Assembly (NCBI GenBank): GCA_013397695.1
Contig: VYZI01000021.1
Coordinates: 506,566 to 570,565 of the forward strand
Source of the DNA: Centropus unirufus
Lineage: Eukaryota; Chordata; Aves; Cuculiformes; Centropidae
Length of the DNA: 64,000 nt
Reading direction: 5' to 3'
Shown here: positions 1-14,800 of the stretch, one piece after another
Numbering within the stretch: the first letter of the stretch is position 1
How the letters are laid out: every line of letters begins with the position of its first letter
Made by a program: the position numbers and the translations under genes
The notes under the pieces: model-generated
Told to the model about the DNA's origin: nothing
The model's input: the letters and a program-made list of their open reading frames with translations, nothing else
The model's database searches: none

Positions 1-3000
1 CTTGCCAGGCCAAAGAGTTTGTACTTCTGCTCAGATTTCCTCATGAAGACTTGCTGCCTGGCAATTTCAGAGATATTCTGGATAAACAGAGCATTTTGGT
101 TTTGCTGCACCAGTGCTAAGCAATATCTGGGGAGAATAGGAGCAGCTGTACGTAGTCACTCCTTGCTTGGTAATGCCTGCTCTAGTCCACTGTAGACTGC
201 TAAAGGTGGCTGCAGGTTTGCTTTGTGTTTCCTGAGACACATTTATTCACCAAATGGTGCCAGGGGGAGTTGCAAGTTTAAGAACATTTAAGCTCCAGTC
301 ATATGCTCAGCGCTGAACAACTCCAGAGGTACACGTCCCCCAAAGGCATCACATCTCACAGTGCACAGATGTTGCAGGCAACTGAGAAAGAACTCACTTA
401 AAGACCGGTAAGTGTCATTTTTTCTCCTTCCAGGGAGCTATTGTGTGTAATATGCTGAATTCCGACCTCTAGCAGGAATTATTTTGATGGATCTGCTCTA
501 AATGCATAAAGGATAACTGACTGCATTAGACAGTATCAGCGAGAAACTGTCAGTCTTTGCTCAGGAACTAGCAGGGGCTCTTCTGGCTGGAAATGCTGTG
601 ATCTGGCACTGTATCAGAGCCAAAACCCAGAAGAACAGAGTGCTGCTGGAGATGGGGCTTAACCCCACTGTCACTCCTCTTTCTCTGCCCAGGTCAGGGC
701 TGGCAGCTGGGGGATGCAACCAGGATGCCATCAGGTGTGGCAGAGCTGTGAGAGCTGTTTGGCATGGTTGTTGCCTACTTTAGAAAGCTCAAACTGCAAG
801 GGTGGCTGCTTGATGATAGTGCAAGTCTCTCACTTTCATCAATAATAAGCAAAAAAAGTCTCCGGTGTATCTTAACTCCCCTACTGCCTAGCACCAGTAG
901 ATTGTGCATTACAGACTGATCACCTCTTTTGCAGCCACATGAATCACTTGACACTTGATCCCAACAGAATATCTGTTTAGCCACAGCTTCAGAAGAAGGC
1001 AGAAAAGTCCCTGACAGTGCATCTTGGATGAGAACACTGTCCTGTGACTAGACTTAAAGTTCAGCTTGAACCTCAGAGGGAATTCCTGCAAATTGGGTGC
1101 TGTTCTGTCTAGGTTCTTAGGCTCCTGTACATATCTGTAACATGTGAAGCATCTAATCTTGTGCCAAATTTACTTCCATGGATTCAATGGTGCTCGCCTG
1201 AGCCTCAATGGAGATGGACAGATTGATACTAAGTCTTGCAGGGGAAGAAGACCATCTTTCATCAGAAAACTGAAGTCACTTTTAGGAAATAAAGACGACT
1301 TCTGGGCATAAAAGATATTGTCAGGTACACCCATATGGGTAAGGATCAACAATTTTACTTCTAAGGAAGAAGAGTCTAAGACTCTGAGAGCAAGGAAATG
1401 TGGTGATCATGAGCTGTAGATTCACCCTCGACTGAAAACTGGATCTTCAATCCTGAAAGGACCACTGATAACAAATGGGCTACACTGGAATCGGGAATAT
1501 ATTTGGGTGATCCCTTGAACGGATGGCTCAGCCTTTTGAGGAATGTCTGTTTCATTAGTCCGTAGCACTGTGGAGCTCAGGTTTGCCAGCTAGCTGCACT
1601 ATTGACTTGCCAGCACAGGGATGGAGGTATCCGATAGCTTGCTAGGCATGAGCCACAGAGCATTTTGCTGCAAAGCCTGCCCTATCTGAGACCTCTCCAT
1701 CTTTTTGCCTGTGTTCTCACCTGTGCTTCCTTCTGACTAAGGATGGATTCTTATGGGGTTGGAGCTTTCACCAGATTTTACCCAGGTCCATGCTTAGGTT
1801 CCCCAACAAGAAATCAGAAGATGGCCATCTCTCCGGTTGGAACGGAGGTTACTATGACATAACATCCTTGGAACTGGCTGAAGTGATGTTCTTGTCTGGA
1901 GAAGTAAGTAGATGCTTGCTGGTCATGGTGCAAGGCTGTGTGTATGTTTGTGTTTATAGGCACAGTAGGAATCAAATATTGATGGTGAAAAGGTGGTGTT
2001 GAATTTCCAAGGGAAGAGACACTATCATTAAATGTGGTCTACTGCCCGAGGCAGAGAACTGAAGGTCGGGATGGTAATGTCCTCAGTGGATGAGTCTGTG
2101 AAATGGAGGTAAGTTTTTACTGCAGTTGCCCTGTCTGTAATCCTGCATAAATAATTCAAGTTTCCTGCAGTGCTCTGGTGGAATTTGTACACTCTGTCTG
2201 CCGGGGGCGGATGAGAAGAGCCTGGCTCTGAGATGGTCCTGGGTGTGATTCAAGAAAGCATTTCTAGGTGCCCTCAGCAGCAAGCATATTCATGTGTTGA
2301 AGAGACTGAGCTGGGGTCTCCTGAAGAGCTCAGAACAGCTTCTGGATCTGGAAAGAAGCAGGGAGCCACAAGGGTCCTTTCCCAAGGGGTATCCTAGCCC
2401 AAGTGCAACCATTGCACATGCTGTTCTCTGCTCCCTCACAACACTCTGAATAAAGATTCTTTGTTCTAGGAGATATAGATTATATATATTTTAAGGCTTT
2501 ATGAATCATTCATAGCCCAAAGATGAAACTGAGCATCAGAGCTAAAGAAAGGCTGAGGGTGTGAAGCGAGGAAAATTCCATTATTTATTGCACTAAATCT
2601 TGACCTGCTAGCACCTTCTCCTTTCAATCTTGCCTTTGCTCTGGGAAGCCCTCTTTTCTCCTAAAAATCTGAAGTACTCTCCTACTTTCAGGAGATAATT
2701 GTAGCAAGAACCTAATCCGCTGTTTACCTTGTTGTGTAGCTCATTGGGTGGCCTTTAAAGATGTAAAAGGTATGTCCCAGTAAGTGTGCAATCACTGTGG
2801 GGCTGCCAGGAAAAGCATGGACGTTTTTACTTGCATCAAGAATGAAAAAGTCCTAGATATACTCTGGGGTCAAGCACATTTGAAGGGTTAACACTGGGTC
2901 CGGCAAACAGGAGGAGGGAAGCTCCTAGAGCAGACTCCACCAAGCACTTGCAGGATCAGTGTAGCACAAGCCAGCTGTGAAAAAGTGTTCTAGTTCATTT

Positions 3001-6000
3001 GGGGTCACTTGACGTGACTTTGTGGGTGGCAACCTTATTCCTGGCAGCCAGATGTCCATTGCAGAGAAACTGTCTGTGGTTCCTGTGGTGGAGGCTGCAT
3101 GCCACAGACTGAATCCACAGCGTGGCGGCGTGACACTGGTTTGTGATGTCCTGACCTCTTAGCAAAATGGAATATTTTACATAACCAGTCTAAATAGCAC
3201 TAGAACTCCGAGTCAAATAAGTGAAAACATTGATGGAGGAGAAGGTGGTTGTTGATTATTTTTTCTTTGATTTGATTCTGTAATCTAAGAGAAGGGAGGA
3301 AAGCTGAGCTTTCATTTTATAAAATTGCAGCTTTCTTATTTCAGTTGTATTGCTGAAAAAATTCAGGTCCTTCCTGTCCTGACTAAATAGCAAAATTTTG
3401 TTCCACAACAACAGGAAACTATCATGTTGCTTTGTAACTGCTTTTTTAATTACTGTGACCAATTCATTGGCAAGATTAATATTATTGCTAGGGGCTGGAG
3501 ATACCTTCCTTTTCCATTGCTATATGGCCCCAGGGCTTGTAAGATGCAGCTTTGGCAGAAAGGTGAGACAAAGAGAACTTAATTTATTTGCTGCTCTTTA
3601 TTTGTGCCAACACAAGAGCTTATGAGGCCATGGTCTAACTGGTTGTCTAGTATGATCCAAGTTAAAAAAAACCCCACTTCCACCCCCACTCCCTCCAAGG
3701 TTATTTTTCACATTTCAGAGTGCTGCTTTGCCAAACAGCAGCGACAGCACAGGGGAGGGGAATGCCAGTGGTGGGGTGAGAATGGCAAGCATCCCTAGGG
3801 ATGGGTGGACGCTACCCAGCCACACAGGTTTCACCATCAGAGCTTGCAGCTGATAGTTTGCAGCAAGCAAGTGCCATGACACCCAAGAAGGCTGCTGCAA
3901 AAACTGGGAGAGAAATGATTTGGAAACTTTTGCTTTTTCTAAAGATTTTATTTTTAATAGAGAAAGCTTACAGGCCCCTTTTTAATTCGTAATAAAGAGC
4001 AAGTTGAAAAGAAGGAGAGGGCAAATGAAGACAGTGAGGCTTGCTAACTTGCTTTAAAGTTGGAAGGTCACCTTTAAAAATGGATGAATGCAGCGTTTGG
4101 AGGAAGCTCCAAGGCAGCAGGCCTGGGGTTCAGCACTAGAATAGGAGGCAGAACAAAGATGAAAAGAAGAATACGGTTGGGATCTAGGAACAGCTGCAGA
4201 GCTGTAAGTGCCCATGGTGGACTTGAGTGGAGGCGGTGTTAAAGGGAACTTTTCTGCCCACTCTCTGAAAGCTGCTGCTGTAAGTGGTGATGTGCTGGGA
4301 AAAGTTAAGTTGTTAAGTGCGTGGATTGGTGGTATTGTTGTGGGTGTGTGCTGGAATCTGGGATAAAATTAAGGTACTACCTACTCATTCCACATTGAGA
4401 AATGCTGAGTAACCCTAAAGATTTCATACCTGCTCTGATTGTGTTCATGCTGGCTTCTTCCCTTTCCTGGAATCCCTCAGGGAGTGGAAAAACAGTCATC
4501 ACAACATGAGTCTTGGTGATGGCTGGCTGTAGAGAAAACTTTTGGGCTGCCTTTTTGGTGGTTTCCTATCGTTTGCTACATGGGTCCAATTTGTGAGCTG
4601 CTGAAAGTCATGGGAGTGCCACTGTGTCATATGGAATTTTATGAATATTCCCGTCCTCTTATGCTATCCAAATTAACATACTGGATGCTAAGAAACAGCC
4701 ATTTGCTTCACAATCCTTAGTTACCTTGTTCAGAAGCCAGGTATTTGCTCCCTAGAATACACAGAAAAATGAAATGTCACAAGGCAAGTAGCCCATCATT
4801 TGAAAAATTAACTGTCCTTGTGTCCAAGAAGGTGTTTTCTCCCCATGCTTCTATTGCCTGCCCTTCCTGTCTTTCCCTGGAATCCACCAGATGAAACTTG
4901 GAAGCTGTCTGGTCATGGAGAGAACATGTGTCTGTGTGGTCATCTTCTCTAACCGGAAGAGGTATATCCTCAGGGAGCTTTATACAGCCTCTGGTGCAAG
5001 TGCTTCCAAGACTGGTCCCCAAATAAAGGAAAGGGCCTGAGTAGGCACAGGGAAATGCATTTCCCCTCAGCCACTTCCAGCCAAGGCTGAAGGGTGAGTT
5101 TGCTCCAGTGAAATTGTTGTGTAATGAATTGAGAGGACAAGATAGCAAAGGAGAAAGGACTCCTATGAATCTACAGTTAGTTTATAAAGCATTGGGATCT
5201 GCTGAGAAACACTGTCTACATTATAGTTTATCCTGCTGTGTTGCTTACCTTTTCAGTATTTGTCCTATTTGAAGGATTTTAGAGCACTTTTGCAATTAAT
5301 AGTCAATAAGAATTGCTAAGGATATAGGTTGGAGGCTATTTTCAGGAAGACAAACTGAGGTGTGTTACCTTCCTCAGTTGGAGTTCTTACAGTAGCACAT
5401 GGGAGTGCATGGACAAACTGGGAACAGGATTCTGGGGAAAGGCTTGGGAATGTGACCTGTGAGCCTGGCACTGGTCTCAGCTGTGTCTGCCTGGGGCAGA
5501 CACTCCCTGTGACAGGGAATGAAATGATATTTCTTAAGGGCTCACCTAAGAACGGAACTCATTTCATATTTAAGGAGTTGCCTGTTTTTCCCACTGAGCC
5601 AAGACACCAGGGCATCAGACACGTGCCATCTATTGCTTATTAAGTGGTTTAACAAGCCCAGCTAATTACAATGTACTCAAGGATTTTGTAGCTTATGAAA
5701 GCAGTCCCTGTTTGTTTGTGTCAATGCTTTAATACATTAATACACCAATTAAACCTCGGGATGTGTGCGTGCTCACACAACTTAACATACAGGAAGGCAT
5801 GTTGATGTTTTTCATGTCAACTGGGGCTTCTCTGGCTGTTTCAGCTCCCGCTCTGAAGGGATGCTTGTGGTTTTATGCACAACCTTGTCAACAAAGGGAC
5901 ATGCATCCTCTACATGAAAACATAGGTCAACCCCCTGAGAACAACATTGTTTTACAAGACTCTGGTAGACACGGGCACTCTGTTGTTAAGATTTCCTTCT

Positions 6001-6698
6001 CTCAGACAGGCCTGGGAGAGTTTCTTAGGCTTTATTTCCATCTTGGCGCTGATGATACAGGCAATTTGTGCATGAAAGTGTTGTCTGCTCTCCCTCAATT
6101 AGTTCTGAGGTGACACCAGTGAGAGTGTGCTGTCTTTGACATTTGCACTTGTTTGCAAAGGGCCTGGCGAATTTGTTAAACCGCATGTGTAATGAGCGAT
6201 AATCAGTGCACAAGGCACCCAGCGTGAGTGAGTGCAAGGATGGGGCTGGAGAAGGCAGTGAGGGTCAGAGGGAAAAGCCTCCTTCAGCGCAACAATAGTT
6301 CAGTGAAAAAAAAGGCAGTTGGGGAGGGGAAGAGGGAGAAATGACGGGATTAAAGGAAATTGAGCAGCTGTAATAAATACACTTGAAATTGAAGAGCATC
6401 TAGGATGCAGTGATTATATTCCCTGCAGAGCTGAAGTGCTGAGGAGGGTCTGCAGAAAGGACAGCCATACAGAATCACTGGCCTTTTGGCAAGCAAGCTT
6501 ACAGGGAATACAAAATGAGTTGAAGAAAGCTGGCTGGGCTTTAATGGAGATATTTAAGATACGATTGGGAAAGCTGCCCTAAACGTTCAGTCTAGTAAAA
6601 ATAAAAACAATAAAAGAAGGAATGAAAGGACTGATGTATGCCAGGCTGGCTAAGCAAGAGACAGAGACTGTGATGGGGCACCACTGCAGTATCACAGT

Positions 6699-6753
6699 GA
6701 AAGGAGAGAGAAGGAAGAAGAAAGAAGGAGAAAACAAAGGGAAAAAAAAAAAG
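6699..6753. repeat. Homopurine tract
   Basis: Fifty-five bases that are all A or G on the + strand except for one C at 6735, ending in an A-rich run. It is a simple low-complexity tract that could adopt triplex structure; no function is implied. Confidence 0.8.
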
Positions 6754-7239
6754 CTATACAGGATCCTGATGGTGTATTTAAGAAAACAAGGTACTTTTGT
6801 ACATAAATATCTCTGGAGATGCAATGAAACTGGCTTCACCTCTCTGTGAAGTTTTGAGGAGAACAGTGAACTGGTATGGAGGATACAGAGGAGAAAATGC
6901 TTATCTTGAGAGTGATATATGGAGAACTTAGAATGGCAACAGAGAATGAAAGCTTATATCAGCGATAAAAAGAGAGAAAGATTAATACATATTTTTCATC
7001 TTCCAAAATTGCATCCAACTTTATAGAGGATGAAGAGAAAGATCTCCCCATATCAGGGGCCAGCTGTTCAAAGGCACAAGACAAGGCGAGAATCCTCTGC
7101 AGGCAGAGAGCACATCCTAAGTACACACCTGTGGGCATGCATAATGCATGCCAAGCTCTTCACTGATATTTTAAATGGCTTGCCTAAAATCAGGCAGGTG
7201 GATGAGAGTTAAAAGGTGTGTGCATGTAATGGGGACAAG

Positions 7240-7610
7240 GGACAGACCAGCAAGTTTAATGTTTGCTCTGGGAAATTCTTGGAAATCTTCTTAAACTTTA
7301 AGGGATGTTGTGGGAGAACACCTGGAAAAGCAACACTCTGTGAAGGCCAAACTTATGTGGCTTGAAGTAGTGGGAGGTCACACTCAACTAATCTGCTGGT
7401 GTTCCCCAAGGAGCTAACTGCCACTATATATAAAGGAAATTCAGTGGATATAGTACACTGAGATTTTCAGCAAGTATTTGACAAGGTACAGCATCAGAGA
7501 TTAATGACAGAAGGTAGAAGTATTGGTGTAGGATTTGAAATAAGAGTCTGTGTAGGAATCTGCCTTAAGAGTGTGAGACAGAAAGGAGCTATTGCTAAAA
7601 GCTTTTCCAA
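7240..7610 (+). mobile_element. Decayed CR1/L3-type LINE fragment (reverse transcriptase region)
   Basis: The stretch 7462-7506 translates as DFQQVFDKVQHQRLM, which matches the conserved reverse-transcriptase block A of CR1/L3-clade LINEs (Asp-Phe-x-x-x-Phe-Asp-x-Val, then His-x-x-Leu). An in-frame TGA at 7459-7461 directly precedes it, so the copy is dead. The upstream sequence (gtgggaggtcacactcaact and following) has the style of the same element. Boundaries are approximate, and no target-site duplication was found. Confidence 0.6.
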
Positions 7611-8849
7611 TTGGAAATTAGTTGAAAATTATGTGTCCAGGAGGCCAGTCTTAATCATCTGTGTTTTTCATAATGTCTGCTAATGATCTGTAAGGAAACA
7701 CTGAAAGCTGGAGCTGGAATCCTCCTGGCTGTAACACCATGGACATGAACGGTTTTTCACCAGCGCTGACTATGGCTGAGGTCCCAAACACACACAGTGA
7801 CTCTCCTGGTTTGGGATGTGTTTGAAAGAGGAATCCCAAGCTAGAGGATAGAAGCAGAGAGAAAGAGGATGTCTTCGTCCATCTTGCAATACCATGAACA
7901 ACACTGGGAATGTATACATGCCAGAGGAGATGTAGCATGAGGAAGCTGTCGTCTGTGTAATGGAGACACTGTACCATCTATGAAGAAAAGATAAATGAAG
8001 CAGGCTGGACAGCATAGGAATCTTCCTTCATTGAACTCCTGCCAGGAATGAAGAAGTGATTTTGAGCAGCTTGGTAATTATTTTTTTCCTTCATTATTTT
8101 TCAATTTTATCTGCTTTCTCTACAACTCGGTTCCTATTCTAGAGAACTCTGTTTGCAGGAGAATCTCAGCATTGTTGTGTAAATTCAAGAAGACTGAGTG
8201 AAGTTTTGAGCTTCAGGTGCTCCTCTGCACTCACCTATTGATTTGGGTAGGCTTTGCCTATTAGCAGTTTGAAAAATCTCTGCCCTTGGAAAAGGTTAAG
8301 GGACTTGATTTGAACTCTGCGTGATAAAGAAAAGACATGAAGGTGACCTTTATAACACAAGCTGAATTTGGGGTCACTTTTCCAGCTCAGATTGCAATAA
8401 TGAAGCAGGATTTGCAGGCAGACTGATAGATTAGATTAGTGGAAACTGGCCTCTGATTTTCCTGTGTTACCATCCTTATATCTGAAGCTGCCCCCCAGTT
8501 AAGACAATTTAGGAAAGCAAGATATACACTCTTGAGACATTTTCCAATTAAATGACCCATCCAAGGCAAGCAAGGAGAAAGAGCTAATAGCCCATCAGAG
8601 ATCTTTCCACTGTTATACCCCAGTCTGTGCTCTGCAGCATCACCCACATATATTCATCTACAAATAGCTGTTGCCAGTTTTGGGAGGTCCTTTTTATGCT
8701 TCTACATCTTCAGCTAACTGCAAAACATTATTTCCCTTTCCCTGCTTTCTTCGTAATCTTGCTCATTTTGGTCCTTTCCATTAGCAGGATGTTCTTGCTG
8801 TAAAACTCCAGTACATACACTGAAGTTGAAGCTGTTAAGCCATATATGA

Positions 8850-8882
8850 GAGATATATATATTTATGTATATAAATATGTAA
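8850..8882. repeat. AT-rich simple repeat
   Basis: A short run of degenerate TA/TATATAAAT units in intronic sequence. It is simple low-complexity DNA. Confidence 0.6.
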
Positions 8883-11800
8883 TGTTGTTTTGTAGATGAA
8901 GATCCTGGTAGGTTGCTTTCCCAATGTGTCTTGAATAGCAACTTAGCAATCACCCAGTCCTCACACATAGTTCAGTTAAAGCTGAACATGCACCTTTTCA
9001 CCATCTGCAATTAATCATGTCTTTCGAGGCTACCAGCACTGCAGAATGTTTTCTGGAGTCTCACCAGGGCTCTTAAGAAGAATTAAGTGGGTATTTTTCC
9101 CCCACTGCAGACACTGATGTTTTACCACAGGAGAAAACTAGGTTGTTTTTTTTTACCTCTTGCACACACTGAAGTTTGTGATGTTTTTTTGTGAAAACTC
9201 ACCCCAACTGTCTGGCTCATAATGGCATGAGACATCACTGGAAGATGACAGACAGACAAATGGACAAAGATGTAGTGTTTTATTACCCCATGCTCTCCCT
9301 TGCTGGGAGTGTCAGAGACAATAAACCAAGATGAAGTCTCATTTACAAGCATAATAAAGGCAGCACAAGAGTGGGATATGATGAAGCAGTACCATCAGGG
9401 AAGGAAGGGCAGTGTCCTAACAAGCACATGTTGTTTCTTAAATAGTCCTGAACTCCTGGTGATGAGAGATTTCCAAGGCTTTGTCCAAGAAGATCTTTTT
9501 CTGGTTCCCTTCTCCTCAAAGCACTCTGTTTCTGTCAAGGCAAGGAAGGTGGTGTTGGCATAACGGTGCCTCCACTCAGCCAGTGTCTCTGAAATGAGTC
9601 ATATTACACCATGGATCAGCTCTGGAGTTGATGCATGGTTGAGCCACTGTGTCAGAGGTCCTCTGCTGCAGGATGGACCTGAGGCTCCTTTCTCTTATGT
9701 AGATCTGCCCTTCTATTATGCTGCGTGTTTTTCATCAGTGAGGAGGATCTAAGAGGAAAAAATGAATATCTCTTTGTAGAAAGCATGACAAGAGCACCAG
9801 TTCAGCACTTATTGCATCCTACCTGCGACTGACTCAGACATAGACCAAAGGAGTATGGGAAGCCTGAAGCATACACAGACCTGGGTAATGAGAACCAGCT
9901 GCTATTGCCATCAGATTAGCTAATTCCTTTGTACGATCTGTCCTCTTTATTCCTCTGCATAATTTGCTGCCTTATAACAATTGCTGAAATCCCCCAAACC
10001 ACAGCAATTCTAGAGCCTAGCAGACAGAGCTGTCTCACATTACTCCTCCTTCAGGGGTTTCCTTCTGCAGAAGAAGTTGGCAAGATGAAAAAAGAGATGA
10101 GGCTGTGCTGACAACATGAGTAGGGAGAAAGCCAAGGAAACCTCAGGCAGAAAGAAAGACAGAGTAAGGTCCATTTGGGGTGTTAGGAAAACATGAGCCT
10201 GAGGGAACACCTCATTAAGCTGTAGATGTAAGAGCATGTCCTGTGTCGGTCCTGTGAGAAAGGGGGTTGGAAGAAGTGGGAAGGAAGGAGGGATGGAAAT
10301 GGGGCAAATTGGAGAGAAGCTTTCTAGTGAAATCATAACTTGAGCCTGAAACCTGTCTTTCAGCACCTCATGTTGTCGCTCCGTATGGCCTTACTTCTGG
10401 AATTTTCATGTTCTGTGTGTTAGGCTGCCTGCATTAGCCACTCTAATGACCACCAAAGGAAGTTGTTGGTGGGAGAATGACTGCACTTGGGCCAAGAAGT
10501 GATATAGCAACCCAGAGATCTCAGAAGGAAAAAAAAAGGAGAAAAAAAAAAACCCAAAAGATGCTATATTTTGACCAAAACTCTCCTTTTTCTTTGTGAT
10601 GATGGTGAGGCTGGCTGGAGGTCTAACTGCAAAATGCAGAAGACCAGGCCCTATTGCTGAATTTCCTGCTTTGAGTCAATCCAGATATTCTGTCACAACA
10701 GATTTTTCTGAGAGCTTTTTCACACTTCCACATCTGGAGCAAACTGTGCTTCTTCTAAAATTACTTCTTCATTTTGCACCAGACTTCGGGGGTAGTTCTT
10801 ACTTTGTTCAGATTGAGACCACAGCTGTGGATCACTGCTTGAATAACTTCCCAACCATACCTCTTTCTTTACTGCCACCCTTCTAAAAGTAGAATGGTCC
10901 TCCGAATATATTCAATATATCTGGAATTGTTCAACATTTGTGGTGGGGGCACATTAAGATCAGAAGCTTTTAGGAAGACAATGACATCAGATTTGGACTA
11001 GGTGAGAGCAGCATATGCCTGTGGCTAGATTCTTGAAACCAGAAACTGAGCAACATTGAGACAGTAATACCAAAAACCCCTAAAGCCACAAAATTGCAAA
11101 GAAAAGCTTAACACTGTGGCCTGAACCCACAGCTGCAATATCTGCCTGGATGTGCAAGCAGACTGCAGCATGGCTCTGAAGTTCACTGCTGGGACTGGGA
11201 TGGCACCAGCAATATCTGGCTGGTGAGGCTAAAAACAGCAGTCACTGACCATGGGATGCGAGTTGGTCAGAGATGCACCCTGTGAGGATAAGTACTGGCT
11301 GGGCCAGGCTCTCCTGTCACCTATTGGAGGGAGGAGCAGGCACGAGCAGGAGTGATGCACGGCATATTTTCATGTCTGCCTGTCACTCCAGATCACAGTC
11401 TAATCAAGGCTGTTGCAGAGATCAGGGAGTTTTTTTGGTGCTGGTTCCAAATTAAAGAGTGGGTGGAAGATGCAGCACAGGGATGAGTACTGGGAGAAAG
11501 GCTTCTGCTGTGGCATGAGATAATTAACCAAGCCCCAAGTGACATTCTCTTGCTAGGATGTTTCAGGGGTGACAAAACCCAGGGGACAGCAAAGGCAGAA
11601 GCTCAGGCTCAATTTACTTAGAGCAAAATCCTTTCTACAAAGGGCCTGACAGCTCTTTTCTGGCCTTGCAGCAGCTCAGCATGATTCACACTCAGCCTAG
11701 GAGGGGCTGCCTGTGCCAAGGGCTGGAGTCGGTTCCCATTTCTTTGCAGTGGAGCTTTGACTGGGTAAATGTGAGGATTGATGCTGCCTGAAAGCAGGCA

Positions 11801-14800
11801 CTGCCAGGCCTCTGGTCCTGCTGGATCAGGCAGAGCCATAGAGGTGAACTCACAGGCTGGGCAGCTGATAGCCAAGAGCCCCTGAAACCTCAGAGGCAGA
11901 AGGTAAGTCTCTGCATTCCTGGTGGGAGACAGTCTCAAACTTGTGAGACTGCTGCTGAGACCTGGTTGCTTCCAGCTTTCTTGTGATTATCCATCTTGGC
12001 AATAAGATGCTGTTAAGTGTCTGATTACTGTGTTGTTAAAGTCTTAAGCCTGAAATCTGACTACTGCATGGTCCCTTGAGGGCCAGCCAATCCTCCTCCA
12101 TCTCTCCACCACTAATCCTTTGCTTTCCTCAGAAAAATAATAAAAAAGAAAAACAAGTGATATCTGACTGCAGCAGCGCTTTCCAATCAAGTGAAAACTA
12201 GCTGGGAAATCAAATCAACTGGTAAGTTCCTCAAAACACAACTCTATCTCTTTAAAAATCTCTCCTTTTGAAGAGATGAACTGAACGGCAATAGCTGCTG
12301 ATGTAAACCAACCCATTATTCCTCCTATCTCCTCTCCAAGCCCCTTCCCTGCAGACGCCTGAGTCTGAGGGAGGCAGATGCTCTCTGAAGACTATTTTCC
12401 TCCGTTAAATAAATTCACTTTCAAATAATGTGTAATTAAATGTGTGGTATTGAATTAATGTTTTATTCTGAGTGCCTTGGCAGCTGGGGACCTGGGGGCC
12501 TGGCTGGTGGAAAGAAAACACGTTCACCAGAAAGACTCCCTTCTCCTCTCTCATTCCCTTTTCCTCCCACCCTGCTAAGAATCCCAGTCCCTGTTTTCAA
12601 GAGCTGCTGGAGTTTACCAGTGAGATGGTGAAGGATGATGCTTTGCGTAAGTGCCCTTTTATGGTTCATTACCATAGGACTCTAGGGCATTTCATCCAAA
12701 GCCCAGACCTCTGCAGTGCACTCTGGTTCCTCCTTTACCTGCTTCCTGCTGGGATTAGTTTTCCTCCTCAGACAAGCCCAGTGGTGTAGTTAATCCTTGT
12801 ACACAAAAGGCAGAGCTTGAGTGTCCTTTCAGGATGTGAAGATAGTGCTGGATGTCTAAGGAGAAGGACTGCTGTAGCTGGAGAGGTGGTTTGGCTTTGC
12901 AGCCTAGCATCAGCCAAAAATTGAGAAGGTACAGGAGATGATGTGAATCGTTGGGTGGTTTTAAGTCTTTTGTCTTGGATTTTAATGAGGTTTTGGTGCC
13001 ATGAGCAGCATTTTGTGTACCCCTGCAAGCGAGCTGAGGAGGAGTTGGTGTGTACAGAGGCACGGGTAGGGCACAGGGTGAACCTGCACCCAAGCTGTGT
13101 AGAGGTGACAGCAACAAGGGATACCAGCACGTCTGTCATAACCTGAGGGGATCTTGACATGAGCCTTAGGAATAGGCAGCTGGACAGAGGCAGAGACTGG
13201 TTCGGGGTGCAATTGAGAACCCACTTACTACTGCATGCCTGTTCCTGAACCCCAATCCCGGTGGCTGTGGGGAGCCTTGTGAACTCTAAATTTCCTCTGG
13301 GAAATCTTCCAGGTCTCCAGACTAAAGAACATTTTAACTGTTGACAACAGCATAGCTTAAGGGATTTATATTCGTGGATTGAGAAATGATCCTGTTGATA
13401 CAATGAGCCTTTAGCCTGAGTAATTTCAGTAACTTGTAGTCCTGCAGGAAGAGGAGGAGGTGGATGCTGTGCGGGGCCCAGATGTGCTGGAGGCTTTCTT
13501 TAGTTGTTGCTCTAGTCATCTCCAAATGTTTGCTGAAGTTGTTGCACAGGAACCTTCCACCTGCTGTAGTTCCCCTGCTTTGGGATCTCCCTGGGGTGGT
13601 TGTGCTTCTGCAGGACACTACAGTGTTGTGCATCCTAGCTGAGGCTGCTCAGCACCCAATAGCCATGGGACACTTTATATTGCTCTCTTCATAAAATAAG
13701 TACTTAGTGGTTTGTACTCCAATTTATAGGACTGAAATGGATGAGAAGAGCTTTGAAAACATGTTTTATTTTTATAGGAGTGTCAGGTGTTTTAAACTGG
13801 GACAGAACTTCTTGCTTAAAAAGCATTTCTGGAGTAGTGCCAAGCACGTTCTAACGTAATTATTTTTCAGATTATTTCATGAAGAAATGAGTGTTTGCTT
13901 TGGTTTGGGTTTAAGCATTGGAAATATGTCATGCTAGGTAATGTCTGCTATTTCCAAGCAGTTCTCAATGTGATGTGGTGAGGGAGTCTGGGTGGGCATC
14001 TGATGAATTGTTGGTTTAAGGGGTGATTGTCCTTTGCTTATCTGTCAGCTCCTCTACAAACACACTCCTTTTACATTCTCTTTTTGCTCTGAGACCATTG
14101 TACCTGTAGAGTGCCTGCTGACTGTTTCTGTGTGGCTGATATGGGAGCAGGTTATGGCAGCTCAGCAGGTGCTAATCCAGTCACTCCATGCCGCTAATCA
14201 AATCACTCTGTGGAACATAGGGACTGTTTTGCAGAAATGCAGCTCTCCTTTGAATCAAGGCTGGCTGGAGTTAGGTGGTTAGTAAGAGGCAGCCCTTTGG
14301 GTCAGGTCTTCCTCTCCACATGCTCTTGCAACAGCAAAATCCAGAGGCTTTGATGATGTCCTCATTGCTAAAGGTATACTTGCAAGTGGTGGATGTAAGG
14401 TGTTTTCAAAGCATCGGAGATCTGGCTTGCATATGCTCTTCTGTTTTCTTGAGCTTAGTTACACTGAATGTTGGCTCCTAGTGCGGATTGGTATTCCTGG
14501 ATATTTTTTTTTTAGACCAGATTGTCCCGCTAAACGTGTCAAGGCCTGCTATTTATTACAAAGTTGCACTTAGCAGCATGTAGTGCATTTGCGCTGGTTC
14601 AGCTGGGCAATAATGCCTCCTTTGCATCTGGGATCTGCCTTACAGCAGCTCCCAAAGGAATGAAGAGGATGGTAAGCAAATGCAAAGAACTTCAAAAAAA
14701 TAAAGCAGTTTTAAGGTCTTCACGAAGGGGTGTGATCTTGACTGTTTGATAACATAAGATATTGTTAGGTACCAGCATCTGTCTGGAAGAAAGTTGCCAG

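Noticed and set aside
398..416. GTAAGT donor-like site after a short open stretch near the left edge.
   Set aside because: The preceding sequence does not resemble any TrkC juxtamembrane or truncated-tail exon. Isolated GTAAGT words are expected by chance in this length of DNA.
12768..13403. Longest open frame in the window outside the kinase (211 codons, minus strand).
   Set aside because: It overlaps several other open frames on both strands, shows no recognisable domain or family motif, and lies in an intron. No splice or promoter context supports it.
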